Source: Flavobacterium aquidurense (lineage in GTDB: Bacteria > Bacteroidota > Bacteroidia > Flavobacteriales > Flavobacteriaceae). From it: a stretch of 64,000 nt of DNA. Of the stretch, positions 33,312 to 42,861 are shown in pieces. The notes beneath the pieces are model-generated. The model was not told the origin of the DNA. It was given only the letters and a program-made list of their open reading frames with translations, and did not search any database. The position numbers were made by a program, and so were the translations under genes. Every line of letters begins with the position of its first letter. Position 1 is the first letter of the stretch. The DNA lies in NCBI GenBank assembly GCA_900107365.1, contig FNPS01000002.1, forward strand, positions 434,001 through 498,000, read 5' to 3'.

Positions 33312-34574
33312 CTATTTTAGTTTTTCTAATTTTCCTTTTGTTTCAGGAAAATTTTTATCCAGAACTAATACCTTTTCATAACTTATAATTGCATTTTTCT
33401 TATCTCCAGTGGCTTCATAAAAATCGCCAAGCGAGTCATACACATTTGGACTGTTAGGGTAATTGGTTACATTCAATTTAAATAAATAACCTGCTAAATC
33501 CATATCTTTTTTACTAAGCGATTGATAGGCATAAGCATTCACTGTATTTTCCGGAACACTCACTTTATATCCTAAATGTTTTGAAACCTCTTCGAAATGT
33601 TTTTCAATTTTAATAAAAACTGCTTTATTGAAATTAATCTGTTCCGGAATAGACAATTTTAATTGATTGAATTCAAATATAAAACGAAGTCCGTCATAAG
33701 TCGCAATCAAAGGAACTGATCCGTGATTATCATCGTTATAATATTTATATTGGTAATTAAGATTGCTTTTCTTGTTCTGCTTCAGGAAATCGTTCAAATC
33801 TAAAATTGATCGAATGTGTCTGGTAAAAACGGTTGTATCTTTTCGAACTTTTACAACATCCATCGCAGCATCCATTGTGTTGGCGGCAGCCAAAAACAAA
33901 GAAACATTAGCTAAGTTTTTACTGGCTAGCTTTTTTTGAGTTTCTGCCAAAAACTTCTGATGATCCCACCACATACTTGGATCTATCGCTATATAGGAAT
34001 TGAATAAATTACTGTGATTCGTTAAAATATTTATGGCTGTCAATCCTCCAAAAGAATGACCTATTAAGGTTTTGTAAGGCGCCGTTGGATATTTACTATC
34101 TATATACGGAATCAATTCTTTCTCCAGAAATTCAACAAATTTTTCACCTCCACCAGATTGCTCACTTAGATTTTTAGGAACAAACGGAAGATCAACATCC
34201 GAATGTGTAGGCGTCAAATCCCGATTTCGGTTTGTGTTGGTAATCCCTACCACAATCATTTCCGGACAAAGTGTGTTTCCATTTACTTCGCTTAGTTCTT
34301 CAATCATTCCGACAACAGAACTAAAATGTCCATCGCCATCGAGCAAATAAACTACAGGATATTTCTGTTTTCCAAAACCAGTATTCTGGGCACTTTTCGG
34401 AAGATGAATCCATACTTTTCTATTTTCATTTAAAACTTTAGAAAAAATGCTATCGACAGTTCCTATTTGAATGGTATTTTTATTTTGTGCAAACCCAAAA
34501 GTAGTCAGAATCAAAAAAATGAACAGGAAAATAGTTTTTCTTGAAGATACAGGATGAACGAGCTTATTTATCAT
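33312..34574 (-). CDS. secreted esterase-D-like alpha/beta hydrolase with TPR tail
   Basis: 420 aa. A signal segment ends near GFAQ (residue 30). Esterase (PF00756) domain about 40-300: VYLLDGDGHF, nucleophile GHSFGGLTA (Ser174) and catalytic His in DDNHGSVP. A C-terminal TPR-like repeat (VYDSLGDFYEATGDKKNAIISYEKVL) follows. Related to siderophore and acyl esterases such as Fes/IroE or antigen-85-like proteins. Confidence 0.87.
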   Translation of the reverse strand: MINKLVHPVSSRKTIFLFIFLILTTFGFAQNKNTIQIGTVDSIFSKVLNENRKVWIHLPKSAQNTGFGKQKYPVVYLLDGDGHFSSVVGMIEELSEVNGNTLCPEMIVVGITNTNRNRDLTPTHSDVDLPFVPKNLSEQSGGGEKFVEFLEKELIPYIDSKYPTAPYKTLIGHSFGGLTAINILTNHSNLFNSYIAIDPSMWWDHQKFLAETQKKLASKNLANVSLFLAAANTMDAAMDVVKVRKDTTVFTRHIRSILDLNDFLKQNKKSNLNYQYKYYNDDNHGSVPLIATYDGLRFIFEFNQLKLSIPEQINFNKAVFIKIEKHFEEVSKHLGYKVSVPENTVNAYAYQSLSKKDMDLAGYLFKLNVTNYPNSPNVYDSLGDFYEATGDKKNAIISYEKVLVLDKNFPETKGKLEKLK

Positions 34575-34690
34575 AATGCAGTTGGTTAGTTAAATATTCA
34601 GATAGTAAGTATATGTAATACGTTTTTAATCAATTAAAAAATCGCCCTTTTCAGGTTGAAAAAGACGATTTTTAAATATTTCTTGTTTTG

Positions 34691-36562
34691 CTATTTTGCA
34701 GACCAGGTATTATTTGCTGGTGTGGCATCCATAAAAATACCTCCATCCAACACAATACTTTTGATTTGCTTTTTGCTTTTTAAAGTAACAGTCGCTATTT
34801 TTTGATTGGTTTCCCAAACTGCCGGTGTTTGATGTACGGTTTCTTTTGTCTCATCTGTATAAACAATGTTGAGGTCAAACGGAATCGCAAAACCTCCGGT
34901 ATTCTCTACAGAAATAGTATTCTTTGCAACACTTTTAACCGAAATATCAATATAGTTATTGGTAAAAAACCAGTTATTAAAGAACCAATTCAGATTTTTT
35001 CCTGAAGCTGTATTGATAGCGTTAAAATAATCCCACGGAATAGGATGTTTTCCATTCCAATTTTCCATGTAAGCGTGCAATGATTTCTTAAATAAATCAT
35101 CACCAAGCATGTCTTTTAACGCGATATAAGAAAGAGAAGCTTTTCCGTACGAATTATTTCCGTAACCAGCTCCCGAAAGTTGAGAAGACATTGAAATAAT
35201 AGGCTGATCTTCTTCTGTAGAGGCATCGTTAATATACTGCTGAACTCTAAAATTTTTGTAAAATTTATCTGCAGCTTCTTTACCGTGTTCTTCAATCCCA
35301 ATTAAATATTCAAATGTAGTAGCCCAGCCTTCATCCATAAATGCGTAACGCGTTTCGTTGATTCCCATATAAAAAGGAAAATAGGTATGTGCTACTTCAT
35401 GATCCTGGACCAATTGAGCAAAAACCGGATCTCCCATTTGAGAATCGTTACACATCATTGGATATTCCATGTCAGCAAATCCCTGAAATGCCGTCATTTT
35501 AGAAAATGGATAAGGAACTCCTGGCCAGTTGTTGGAGAAATAACTCAATGCATATTGATTATTTTTAACAGAAGCTACAAAATCAGTTCCTTTTACATCA
35601 TAAGCCGCCTGAACACTTGCACGACGATTGGCCTTCTTGTCTACTAAAACGCTGCTGGCATCCCATAAATAATGATCACTTAATCCAAAACAAACATCTG
35701 AGATATGTTTGGCTTCAAATTTCCAAACATTCCAATCGTTTTGTTTGGTTACAACACCACTTTTCATTTCCTGTTCATTGGCAATATGCATTACTTCATC
35801 GGCAGTGTACGACTTCTTTAAACGTGCTGAAAATTCAGGTTGTAAAACCTCATCCGGATTTAATAAATCTCCGGTTGCATATACTATATAGTTTTTTGGC
35901 GCTTTTACTGAATAAGTATAATCATTAAAGTCGTTGTAAAACTCCTGACGATCTGTATGAGGTAATTTATCCCATTTGTTGTAATCATCAAAAACAGTAA
36001 CACGTGGATAGCTATAAGCAACAAAAAAAGTAGTTTCGTCAATTTGTCCTTCTCTTCCACTCTCTTTAGATAATGGATAATTCCAGTCGATATTGATGGT
36101 GATTTTAGAATGTGGTAAAAGCGGTTTTTTCATTTTAACATTCCCTACGGTTCCCCAACTTCTTGCATCTTCTTTATAAACTTCACCTTCTATTTTTAAA
36201 GAAGTAATTGTAAGTCCGTTACTCAAAAAATCATCACTTACACTTCCTCCTCTTGGCGAAGATGGCTTATGAAGATTGTTTACAAAACGAATTGGTAAAT
36301 TTCTTAAAGTATCATTACTGTTATTTTCATAAACAATAGATTCTGTTCCGCTAACGATTTTAGTTTTTGGATCAACCGAAATTTCCATGGTATATGTTCC
36401 GTGATTCTGCCAGTAGTTTTTCCCTGGTTTTCCGTCCATCGAACGAGTGCCTTTAGCGTAAGCTTCTTTTATATTTCGCGGCATATACAATTCCTGCCCA
36501 AAGCTGTTTTGTGCAAGAAAAACAAATGCAATTACCACTAATTGAAGTACATTTTTTCTCAT
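34691..36562 (-). CDS. M1-family zinc aminopeptidase
   Basis: 623 aa. Signal peptide MRKNVLQLVVIAFVFLAQNSFGQ. Zinc site HEVAH at His388-His392 with downstream DEGWAT glutamate completes the gluzincin HExxH...E motif; the substrate-binding GxMEN-type region appears as FADMEYPMM. Exported, probably periplasmic or surface peptidase for nutrient peptides. Confidence 0.92.
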   Translation of the reverse strand: MRKNVLQLVVIAFVFLAQNSFGQELYMPRNIKEAYAKGTRSMDGKPGKNYWQNHGTYTMEISVDPKTKIVSGTESIVYENNSNDTLRNLPIRFVNNLHKPSSPRGGSVSDDFLSNGLTITSLKIEGEVYKEDARSWGTVGNVKMKKPLLPHSKITINIDWNYPLSKESGREGQIDETTFFVAYSYPRVTVFDDYNKWDKLPHTDRQEFYNDFNDYTYSVKAPKNYIVYATGDLLNPDEVLQPEFSARLKKSYTADEVMHIANEQEMKSGVVTKQNDWNVWKFEAKHISDVCFGLSDHYLWDASSVLVDKKANRRASVQAAYDVKGTDFVASVKNNQYALSYFSNNWPGVPYPFSKMTAFQGFADMEYPMMCNDSQMGDPVFAQLVQDHEVAHTYFPFYMGINETRYAFMDEGWATTFEYLIGIEEHGKEAADKFYKNFRVQQYINDASTEEDQPIISMSSQLSGAGYGNNSYGKASLSYIALKDMLGDDLFKKSLHAYMENWNGKHPIPWDYFNAINTASGKNLNWFFNNWFFTNNYIDISVKSVAKNTISVENTGGFAIPFDLNIVYTDETKETVHQTPAVWETNQKIATVTLKSKKQIKSIVLDGGIFMDATPANNTWSAK

Positions 36563-36652
36563 AACTTGTTTTAAGATTTTTGATGATTTAATAAGGATAT
36601 AATATTAGTGGATTTTTTAAACTTAATGTTACACTTTTTGGTAAAATTATGA

Positions 36653-36924
36653 TTTTTGTTGCGTTGGGCGTAACTTAACCGCAAAGGTCGCAAAGAATTA
36701 CGCAAGGGTCGCAAAGTTTATTTTCCTGGACTTTTATCAGGAGTTATTACTCACTGTTGAAAATTGCACGCAAAGTCGCAAAGCCGCAAAGTTCAACAAA
36801 TTTAAAAGCTTTAAAAAAACTTGGCGACCTTGCGAGATTAAAAAGAAAAACTTAACGTCCTAGCGCCTTCGTGGCAAAAACCTCAGAACCTTAGTATCTT
36901 AGAACCTTAGCAACTTAGACAAAA
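36653..36924. repeat. dispersed intergenic repeats
   Basis: The 36563-36987 gap has no gene. It holds CGCAAAGGTCGCAAAG-type units (36678-36800) and the CTTAGAACCTTAGCAACTTAG family (36887-36918), which recurs at 46925-47046, 55460-55500, 56104-56147 and 56594-56634. Confidence 0.7.
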
Positions 36925-36960
36925 AGAAAAACCGTCTTTCTCTGGCGAAAAAAGACGGTA
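36925..36960 (-). terminator. rho-independent terminator
   Basis: On the minus strand ACCGTCTTT (from 36951-36959) pairs with AAAGACGGT (36931-36939) and is followed by a T-rich stretch. Downstream of the aldehyde dehydrogenase. Confidence 0.85.
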
Positions 36961-36987
36961 TCTACAATTAATATATAACCTTAATAA

Positions 36988-38568
36988 CTACAAAATATAA
37001 TCGGTATTAATGAAATTTGATTCCTTGCTGTTTAGCAATTCCTGTAAAATTTCATTGTTATAAGCGATATCTTTTGAAGCCACGAACGTACGGATTGAGA
37101 AAGAACGCAAAGCATCCGGAATACTTAAAGTTCCTACAGCAGAATCTTTACGTCCTGTAAACGGGAACGCGTCCGGTCCTCTTTGGCAAGAACTGTTGAG
37201 GTTTACTCTACAAACAAGATTTACTAAAGCATCGATAAGCGGTGCCAAAGTTTTAATATCTTTTCCGAACAAACTTACTTGTTGACCGTAGTTAGATTCG
37301 GCCATATCATCTAGTGGTTCCTGAATATCATTGAAAGAAATAATAGGTACTACTGGTCCAAATTGTTCTTCGTGATACACGCGCATTTCGCTGTTTACCG
37401 GATATAAAACTGCTGGGAAGATATAATTATCAGTATGTTTTCCGCCTTTTTCGTTTAGGATTTTTGCTCCTTTACTTGTTGCATCGTCAATTAATCCCTG
37501 AATGTAAGCGGGTTTGTCTGTTTCCGGAAGTGGCGTTAAAGAAGCGCCGCTTTCCCATGGATTGCCAAATTTTAAAGCATCTACTTTTTCAGAGAAACGC
37601 TTATTAAATTCATCAGCAATAGAAGCATGAACATATAATACTTTCAAAGCGGTACAACGTTGTCCGTTAAAAGATAAAGTTCCTGTAATACATTCCTGAA
37701 TAGCCAAATCCAGATCGGCATCTGGTAAAATAATTGCCGGATTTTTTGCTTCTAAACCTAAAATCAAACGCAGTCTGTTTTTGTTTGGATGCTGATCCTG
37801 CAAAGCAATTGCCGATTTACTATTTCCGATTAAAGCCAAAACATCAATTTTACCCGATTTCATGATTGGAGAAGCCACTTCGCGACCTCTTCCGTAAACG
37901 ATATTGATAACTCCTTTTGGAAAACTGCTTCTAAAAGCTTCCAACAAAGGCGAAATACATAAAACACCGTGTTTCGCCGGTTTAAAGATTACAGTATTCC
38001 CCATAATCAAAGCCGGAATCAACAACGAGAAAGTTTCGTTTAAAGGATAATTGTAAGGTCCAAGACACAAAACAACCCCAAGAGGTCCACGGCGAATCAT
38101 CGCGTTCACACCCTGTACTTTTTCAAAGTGCGAACTACGTCCGTTTAGTTCTTTATAACTGGCAATAGTATCCTGAATATATTCAACCGTTCTGTCAAAT
38201 TCTTTTTGAGAGTCGCCAAGGTTTTTTCCGATTTCCCACATCAAAAGTTTCACCACTTCTTCGCGGGTTTCCTTCATCTGTCTTACGAAATTTTCCATGC
38301 ATTTAATACGGTCCACCACTTTCATTGTTGGCCATAAACCTTGTCCTTTATTATAAGCCGCATTAGCAGCTTCAACCACTTCAGCAGCTTCTTTTTCTGC
38401 CATGAACGGAATTGATCCTAATAATGTTGGTGTATATTTTTCTGTAGAAGATATAGTAGAAAACACAGGTGTGGTTTGCCCTGTCCATTTTTTCAATTCT
38501 CCATTTACAAGATACGTATCTTGATTTATCAGGTTTGTAATCTGATATTCTTCGGGTATTAAACTCAT
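36988..38568 (-). CDS. NADP-dependent aldehyde dehydrogenase, GapN-like
   Basis: 526 aa ALDH-superfamily protein. Active site [12 protein letters not shown] (Cys305) and general base in [11 protein letters not shown] (Glu273) are those of non-phosphorylating glyceraldehyde-3-phosphate dehydrogenases. [10 protein letters not shown] and [11 protein letters not shown] are the usual Rossmann motifs. It would bypass phosphoglycerate kinase and make NADPH. Other ALDH substrates cannot be excluded. Last gene before its terminator. Confidence 0.85.
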   Translation of the reverse strand: MSLIPEEYQITNLINQDTYLVNGELKKWTGQTTPVFSTISSTEKYTPTLLGSIPFMAEKEAAEVVEAANAAYNKGQGLWPTMKVVDRIKCMENFVRQMKETREEVVKLLMWEIGKNLGDSQKEFDRTVEYIQDTIASYKELNGRSSHFEKVQGVNAMIRRGPLGVVLCLGPYNYPLNETFSLLIPALIMGNTVIFKPAKHGVLCISPLLEAFRSSFPKGVINIVYGRGREVASPIMKSGKIDVLALIGNSKSAIALQDQHPNKNRLRLILGLEAKNPAIILPDADLDLAIQECITGTLSFNGQRCTALKVLYVHASIADEFNKRFSEKVDALKFGNPWESGASLTPLPETDKPAYIQGLIDDATSKGAKILNEKGGKHTDNYIFPAVLYPVNSEMRVYHEEQFGPVVPIISFNDIQEPLDDMAESNYGQQVSLFGKDIKTLAPLIDALVNLVCRVNLNSSCQRGPDAFPFTGRKDSAVGTLSIPDALRSFSIRTFVASKDIAYNNEILQELLNSKESNFINTDYIL

Positions 38569-38610
38569 AATCTGATACTTTATAGTTTGGTTATTAATAG
38601 CATTTAAACG

Positions 38611-38636
38611 AAAAAAGAGGCTTTTTCTTGCCTCTT
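38611..38636 (-). terminator. rho-independent terminator
   Basis: AAGAGGC (38615-38621) pairs with GCCTCTT (38630-38636). On the minus strand the stem is followed by T. Just downstream of the rhodanese gene. Confidence 0.8.
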
Positions 38637-38644
38637 CTTCTAAT

Positions 38645-38956
38645 TTATGGATTCACGGTATCCCCTTCCCAGTCCAGAATTCCACCAAGCAGATTATAGG
38701 CATTATTTATACCTAATTCATTCATAACCTGGCAGGCTTTTGCGCTTCTGGCTCCAGAACGGCAATACACATAATAGTTTTTGTTTTTATCTAACTCTTC
38801 GATTTCATAAATAAAACCCTGACCTTTATTAATGTCAATGTTCACGGCATTCTCGATATAACCGTCATTAAATTCGTCTTCAGTTCTTACGTCCAGTATA
38901 ACTGCATTCTCGTCAGCAGCAAGCTGATTAACCCAATCTTCTTGTGATAAATTCAT
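38645..38956 (-). CDS. rhodanese-domain protein
   Basis: 103 aa single-domain rhodanese with catalytic loop CRSGARS (Cys65) and N-terminal [22 protein letters not shown]. Cytoplasmic sulfurtransferase handling persulfide sulfur. It lies at the edge of a sulfur cluster with a Crp/Fnr regulator, TauE/SafE, MBL-rhodanese and YeeE/YedE genes. Confidence 0.92.
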   Translation of the reverse strand: MNLSQEDWVNQLAADENAVILDVRTEDEFNDGYIENAVNIDINKGQGFIYEIEELDKNKNYYVYCRSGARSAKACQVMNELGINNAYNLLGGILDWEGDTVNP

Positions 38957-39192
38957 AATAAATGTGTTTTTGTAAAATTACGACGTTTCTATTAATTAAA
39001 AACGTGCCAAATGCGATTTCGATTATTATTCTCAGAAAACGTTTTAGAGAAAGTATTATAATCAGTGAAACACAAATTTACTCACTATTTTTAAAAATAC
39101 ACCCTATAAAATCGATAGAAAATAGGATTTTTTCATTTTCATAAAATGCAGCCAAATATGGTTTTCTAATAATTTATCCCATTTCAATCTGC

Positions 39193-39200
39193 TATCTTTG
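39193..39200 (+). promoter_or_regulatory. candidate -7 promoter box
   Basis: TATCTTTG fits TAnnTTTG. It lies about 300 bp before the Crp/Fnr gene, so a long leader or another start would be needed. The intervening 39201-39498 region is gene-free and made of imperfect repeats (CACGAATTCACGAATTA, CACAGATTAATGGATTAAAATG twice, CACAAATTTCGCAAATTTC). Confidence 0.35.
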
Positions 39201-39498
39201 TATCAAATGAGAGGTTTTGATTTCATTTTGATAAAAAGGTTGACCACGAATTCACGAATTACTTAACCATCGGTTGTGGTAAAAAACAATAGCCACAGAT
39301 TAATGGATTAAAATGAATTTTATTAAATAGGTTTAACCACAAATTTCGCAAATTTCACAAATTACCTAACATCGCTTTGCTCTTGTTAAAAAAAAATCGG
39401 CCAGAGATTAATGGATTAAAATGATTTTAATAAAAAAGTTAGTCACAAATTAATTAGTGGGAATTTGTGTAATTTGTGGTAAAAAAACAACACAATAA

Positions 39499-40125
39499 AT
39501 GCAACACTCCTTAAAAGATATATTCCCGAATTTCTCCAGCGAGCTCCTTTCGACCATCGAAGAAAACGGAAGTGCACAGGATTTTGAAGCCGGTACCATT
39601 TTAATGCGAACCGGACAATACATCAAAAACACCGTTTTAATCACCAAAGGAAAAATCAAAATTTACCGCGAAGGCGAAGACGGCGGCGAGTTTTTAATGT
39701 ATTATTTACAACCCGGGCAAGCCTGCGCCATTTCGATGATCTGCACCACCAAAAGCGAAAAAAGCCAAATCATGGCCAAAGTAGTCGAAGATGTTTCCGT
39801 TATGATGATTCCGTTGCAAATGATGGACAAATGGATGATGGAACACCGGTCCTGGTACGAATTTGTAATCGAAACCTACCGAAGCCGCTTTGAAGAAGTA
39901 CTGGAAGTTGTCGACAATATTGCTTTTCGTTCGATGGATGAACGTTTGGAATTCTATCTAAAAAGACATTCGGATGCCTGTGGTTGTTCTGAAGTAAATT
40001 TATCGCATCAGGAAATTGCAACCGAATTAAACACCTCAAGAGAAGTCGTTTCCAGATTACTCAAAAAAATGGAACAAAGAGGTTTAGTCAAACTCAACCG
40101 CAACCAAATCGAGCTTTTGAGATAA
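39499..40125 (+). CDS. Crp/Fnr-family transcriptional regulator
   Basis: 208 aa. N-terminal cyclic-nucleotide-binding-like beta-barrel (about 10-125), a dimerisation helix, and a C-terminal Crp-type winged HTH (LSHQEIATELNTSREVVSRLLKKME). The barrel has QACAISMICTTKS with two cysteines, a pattern seen in Bacteroidota Crp proteins near sulfur genes, suggesting persulfide or redox sensing rather than cAMP. Likely regulates the neighbouring sulfur genes (see the shared dyad motif). Confidence 0.9.
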   Translation: MQHSLKDIFPNFSSELLSTIEENGSAQDFEAGTILMRTGQYIKNTVLITKGKIKIYREGEDGGEFLMYYLQPGQACAISMICTTKSEKSQIMAKVVEDVSVMMIPLQMMDKWMMEHRSWYEFVIETYRSRFEEVLEVVDNIAFRSMDERLEFYLKRHSDACGCSEVNLSHQEIATELNTSREVVSRLLKKMEQRGLVKLNRNQIELLR

Positions 40126-40134
40126 TTAAAAATA

Positions 40135-40198
40135 GCCACGAATTCACGAATTTGTTTTTGTTAATCTAAATTGAGAAACAAATTCGTGAATTCGTGGC
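40135..40198. repeat. perfect 23 bp inverted repeat, terminator-like
   Basis: GCCACGAATTCACGAATTTG+TTT pairs perfectly with its complement at 40176-40198 around an 18-base loop. It lies 10 bp after the regulator stop and probably terminates it. The arm sequence is one of the dispersed families of the window (compare 39248-39260 and 58868-58904). Confidence 0.85.
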
Positions 40199-40221
40199 GA
40201 AAAAAAATATATAGCGCTTCT

Positions 40222-40235
40222 GTGATAAATGTTAC
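40222..40235 (+). promoter_or_regulatory. candidate Crp/Fnr-type activator site
   Basis: GTGATAAATGTTAC ends 22 bp before a -7-like box CACCTTTG (40258-40265). A 12/14 match in reverse orientation (GTAACATTAGTCAC) lies at the same 22 bp distance upstream of the MBL-rhodanese promoter. The position equals a class II activator site near -41. Confidence 0.5.
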
Positions 40236-40281
40236 TGTAGATTTCTTTTAATCAAACCACCTTTGCATAAAAACAAATGCA

Positions 40282-41067
40282 ATGGAATATCTGGGTTATT
40301 TTGCTTCGATTATTATCGGGATTTCGCTGGGCCTAATTGGCGGAGGCGGATCGATACTGACCATTCCAATTTTAGTTTATTTGTTTAAAGTAAATCCAGA
40401 GCAGGCTACCTCTTATTCTTTGTTTATTGTGGGCTTGACTGCAATGTCTGGCAGTTACAGTCATTATAAGATTGGAAATCTTAAACTGAAATCGGCATTG
40501 TACTTTGCGATTCCGTCTGTGATTTCAATTTTAATTATTCGTGAAGTTATTTTTCCGCAGATTGCTTCGACTTTATTTTCAATTGCTTCTTATTCTGTTT
40601 CTAAAGATTTTCTGATTATGATTATCTTTTCGGTCTTGATGATTACGGCGGCGATTTCGATGATTCGAAAAAATCAACCCGAAATAAAAGGGGCCGAAAC
40701 CAATTATATTCAACTTAGTTTTATAGGTTTCATTGTCGGAATCATAACCGGATTTCTCGGCGCTGGTGGTGGATTCTTAATTATTCCTGCCCTGCTCTTT
40801 TTCGCCAAATTACCCATGAAACAAGCCGTTGGAACTTCGTTATTAATTATCTCAATCAATTCCTCCATAGGTTTTGCAGGCGATTTATACATCGGAACTC
40901 CCATCAATTATCCTTTTTTATTAGGCGTATCTGCAATGGCACTTCTCGGAATGGTAGTAGGAAGCCAGCTGTCTAAAAAAATCGACGGAACTAAACTGAA
41001 ACCTATTTTTGGCTGGTTTGTCCTGATAATGGGGTTTTATATAATTACAAAAGAAGTTTTGTTTTAG
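40282..41067 (+). CDS. TauE/SafE-family sulfite/sulfur-compound exporter
   Basis: 261 aa polytopic membrane protein with the two family repeats: GISLGLIGGGGSILTIPILVYL near the N-terminus and GIITGFLGAGGGFLIIPALLFF near the middle, each with the GxxxGxxGxGGG signature. Exports sulfite, sulfoacetate or similar anions. It follows the Crp/Fnr gene and has its own candidate promoter. Confidence 0.92.
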   Translation: MEYLGYFASIIIGISLGLIGGGGSILTIPILVYLFKVNPEQATSYSLFIVGLTAMSGSYSHYKIGNLKLKSALYFAIPSVISILIIREVIFPQIASTLFSIASYSVSKDFLIMIIFSVLMITAAISMIRKNQPEIKGAETNYIQLSFIGFIVGIITGFLGAGGGFLIIPALLFFAKLPMKQAVGTSLLIISINSSIGFAGDLYIGTPINYPFLLGVSAMALLGMVVGSQLSKKIDGTKLKPIFGWFVLIMGFYIITKEVLF

Positions 41068-41132
41068 GAATTTTTTGGTTTCTCGCAGATTTTGCAGATT
41101 TTTTTTATTTAAGAATAGTAGATTAATAATTT

Positions 41133-41219
41133 GGGCGTTACCTCCGGCCGGGCTATCCGCTATATCTTTTTTGTGGCAGAAAAAGCCACAAAAAAGGATA
41201 CCACTTCTATCCCTAACGC
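41133..41219. repeat. dispersed palindromic element, copy 1
   Basis: GC-richer block beginning GGGCGTTACC and ending CTATCCCTAACGC, with a central hairpin TTTTTTGTGGC/GCCACAAAAAA. A divergent copy in reverse orientation occurs at 49606-49727. Confidence 0.7.
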
Positions 41220-41233
41220 AGACTCGGGTAAAC

Positions 41234-41629
41234 TCAGGTTTTCGGTATCTGTTTTTCTATCTGATGCTCAACCAACCAAACAGAATCGTTTGCTTTTGTG
41301 GTATAATTCCACAAAGTCTTTCTATCAATCTTACTAGATACAAGTAATTTACCTTTTTGTACTTTAAATTCTTCGTTATAAAACATTAAAACATGGATAA
41401 CGTTTTTAACATGAGTCTTAGAAAGTAAATCTCGTGCATCGATAAGTTCATCTTGTTGAAAAACAATCGGAATGTATTCTACATATTTATAATTTGATAT
41501 TCTTTCATTCCATGTTTCTTCTTGTCTTTCATGAATTCTATCTGAATTAAAATACCATTTTTGAAAAAGAAATTTCCCTGATATAATTAAGACAAGAGCT
41601 AAAAATATAATTACTACTTTTTTCTTCAT
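41234..41629 (-). CDS. small membrane-anchored hypothetical protein
   Basis: 131 aa. One N-terminal helix (VVIIFLALVLIISGKFLF) anchors a soluble domain of about 100 residues (WNERISNYKYVEYIPIVFQQ). No family recognised. The C-terminus abuts the dispersed palindromic element. Confidence 0.6.
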   Translation of the reverse strand: MKKKVVIIFLALVLIISGKFLFQKWYFNSDRIHERQEETWNERISNYKYVEYIPIVFQQDELIDARDLLSKTHVKNVIHVLMFYNEEFKVQKGKLLVSSKIDRKTLWNYTTKANDSVWLVEHQIEKQIPKT

Positions 41630-41782
41630 AACGCTTTATAGAATATCTTCCCGGCTTTAGCCAAATATACCCATTTTATAATAAATTTCAGATTCTCTAA
41701 AATTTAAAAACCGTCAGTTAAAACCAACGGCTATTCCTATAATTAATTCGTGAAAATTTATGCAATTAGTGGCAAACAAAAA

Positions 41783-42859
41783 TCAATGCTCCCCATACCC
41801 AACATCATCCATCTTCCCGCTAAAAACACGATACTGAATAATAAAATAGACAATCACCAAAAACAAAGCGATAAAAAACCAACTCAGACCGGCGTTCAAA
41901 CCATACTCTCCGGCGGCAGTATTATAAATCGTTAAGGACGGATTTACATTATTAGTCGAAGGCAAAACATTCGGAAAAATTGAAACTGCTGTTGAAGCGA
42001 ATCCTCCCACTAAAAATAAGGTGGAAAATATAAAGGCCTGACCGTCTTTTTTGAACGAACGAACTTTGAATAATCCCAAGATACCAACAAAAGTCATTAT
42101 TGGGAAAAACCACAAAATTGGATTTTCAATAAAATTATGAAACGGCTGAGGTTCTATAAAATGCCAGATTTGTAAGGAGATGAAAACTAAAATCAGTAAA
42201 ACAATATTCAGTTTAAAAACCACATTTTTAAGCTGTGCATTTAAAGACGAATTGGTTTTAAATATAATCCAATTGGCGCCGTGAATCGTTAAAGCGACAA
42301 CACTCACAATTCCGAGGAAAATCGTAAACCAATCTATAATTCCCAATTCATTTGCTTTTGGGCTGAAAGTTGGATTCCATAACGGCAAAAAGAAAAAATG
42401 CGGTTCCTGCGTCGAAACGCCGTTTTGCACCATTCCGAGATTGACACCGCGCACGATATTTCCCAAAGCGATTCCGAAGAACAACGCCAAAAGCAAACTC
42501 GCGATTCCGAACGCTTTATCCCAAATGGCTTCCCACATAGGATGATGCACCTGCCCGCGCATTTCTAATCCGATGGCACGGAAAATCAACAGCCATAAAA
42601 TCATAATCAAAGGCAAATAAAAGCCACTAAAAGACGATGCATATAAAGTTGGAAAAGCAAAAAACAAAACACCACCGGCAGCGATGATCCAAACTTCGTT
42701 GGCATCCCAAAACGGACCAATTGCGCTTGTAATTGCTTTTTTATCTTTTTCTGTATTGGCAAAAAACAAATGAATAATTCCTGCTCCAAAATCATAACCA
42801 TCCAATACAATATAAACGGCCAGAATTCCCATTAAAACGACGTACCAAAAAAATTCCAT
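41783..42859 (-). CDS. cydB: cytochrome bd ubiquinol oxidase subunit II
   Basis: 358 aa with about eight membrane helices. The N-terminal FFWYVVLMGILAVYIVLDGYDFGAGI and WDANEVWIIAAGGVLFFAFP are diagnostic of CydB. Partner of CydA in the high-affinity quinol oxidase. The start is 2 bp after the cydA stop. Confidence 0.96.
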   Translation of the reverse strand: MEFFWYVVLMGILAVYIVLDGYDFGAGIIHLFFANTEKDKKAITSAIGPFWDANEVWIIAAGGVLFFAFPTLYASSFSGFYLPLIMILWLLIFRAIGLEMRGQVHHPMWEAIWDKAFGIASLLLALFFGIALGNIVRGVNLGMVQNGVSTQEPHFFFLPLWNPTFSPKANELGIIDWFTIFLGIVSVVALTIHGANWIIFKTNSSLNAQLKNVVFKLNIVLLILVFISLQIWHFIEPQPFHNFIENPILWFFPIMTFVGILGLFKVRSFKKDGQAFIFSTLFLVGGFASTAVSIFPNVLPSTNNVNPSLTIYNTAAGEYGLNAGLSWFFIALFLVIVYFIIQYRVFSGKMDDVGYGEH

Positions 42860-42861
42860 AC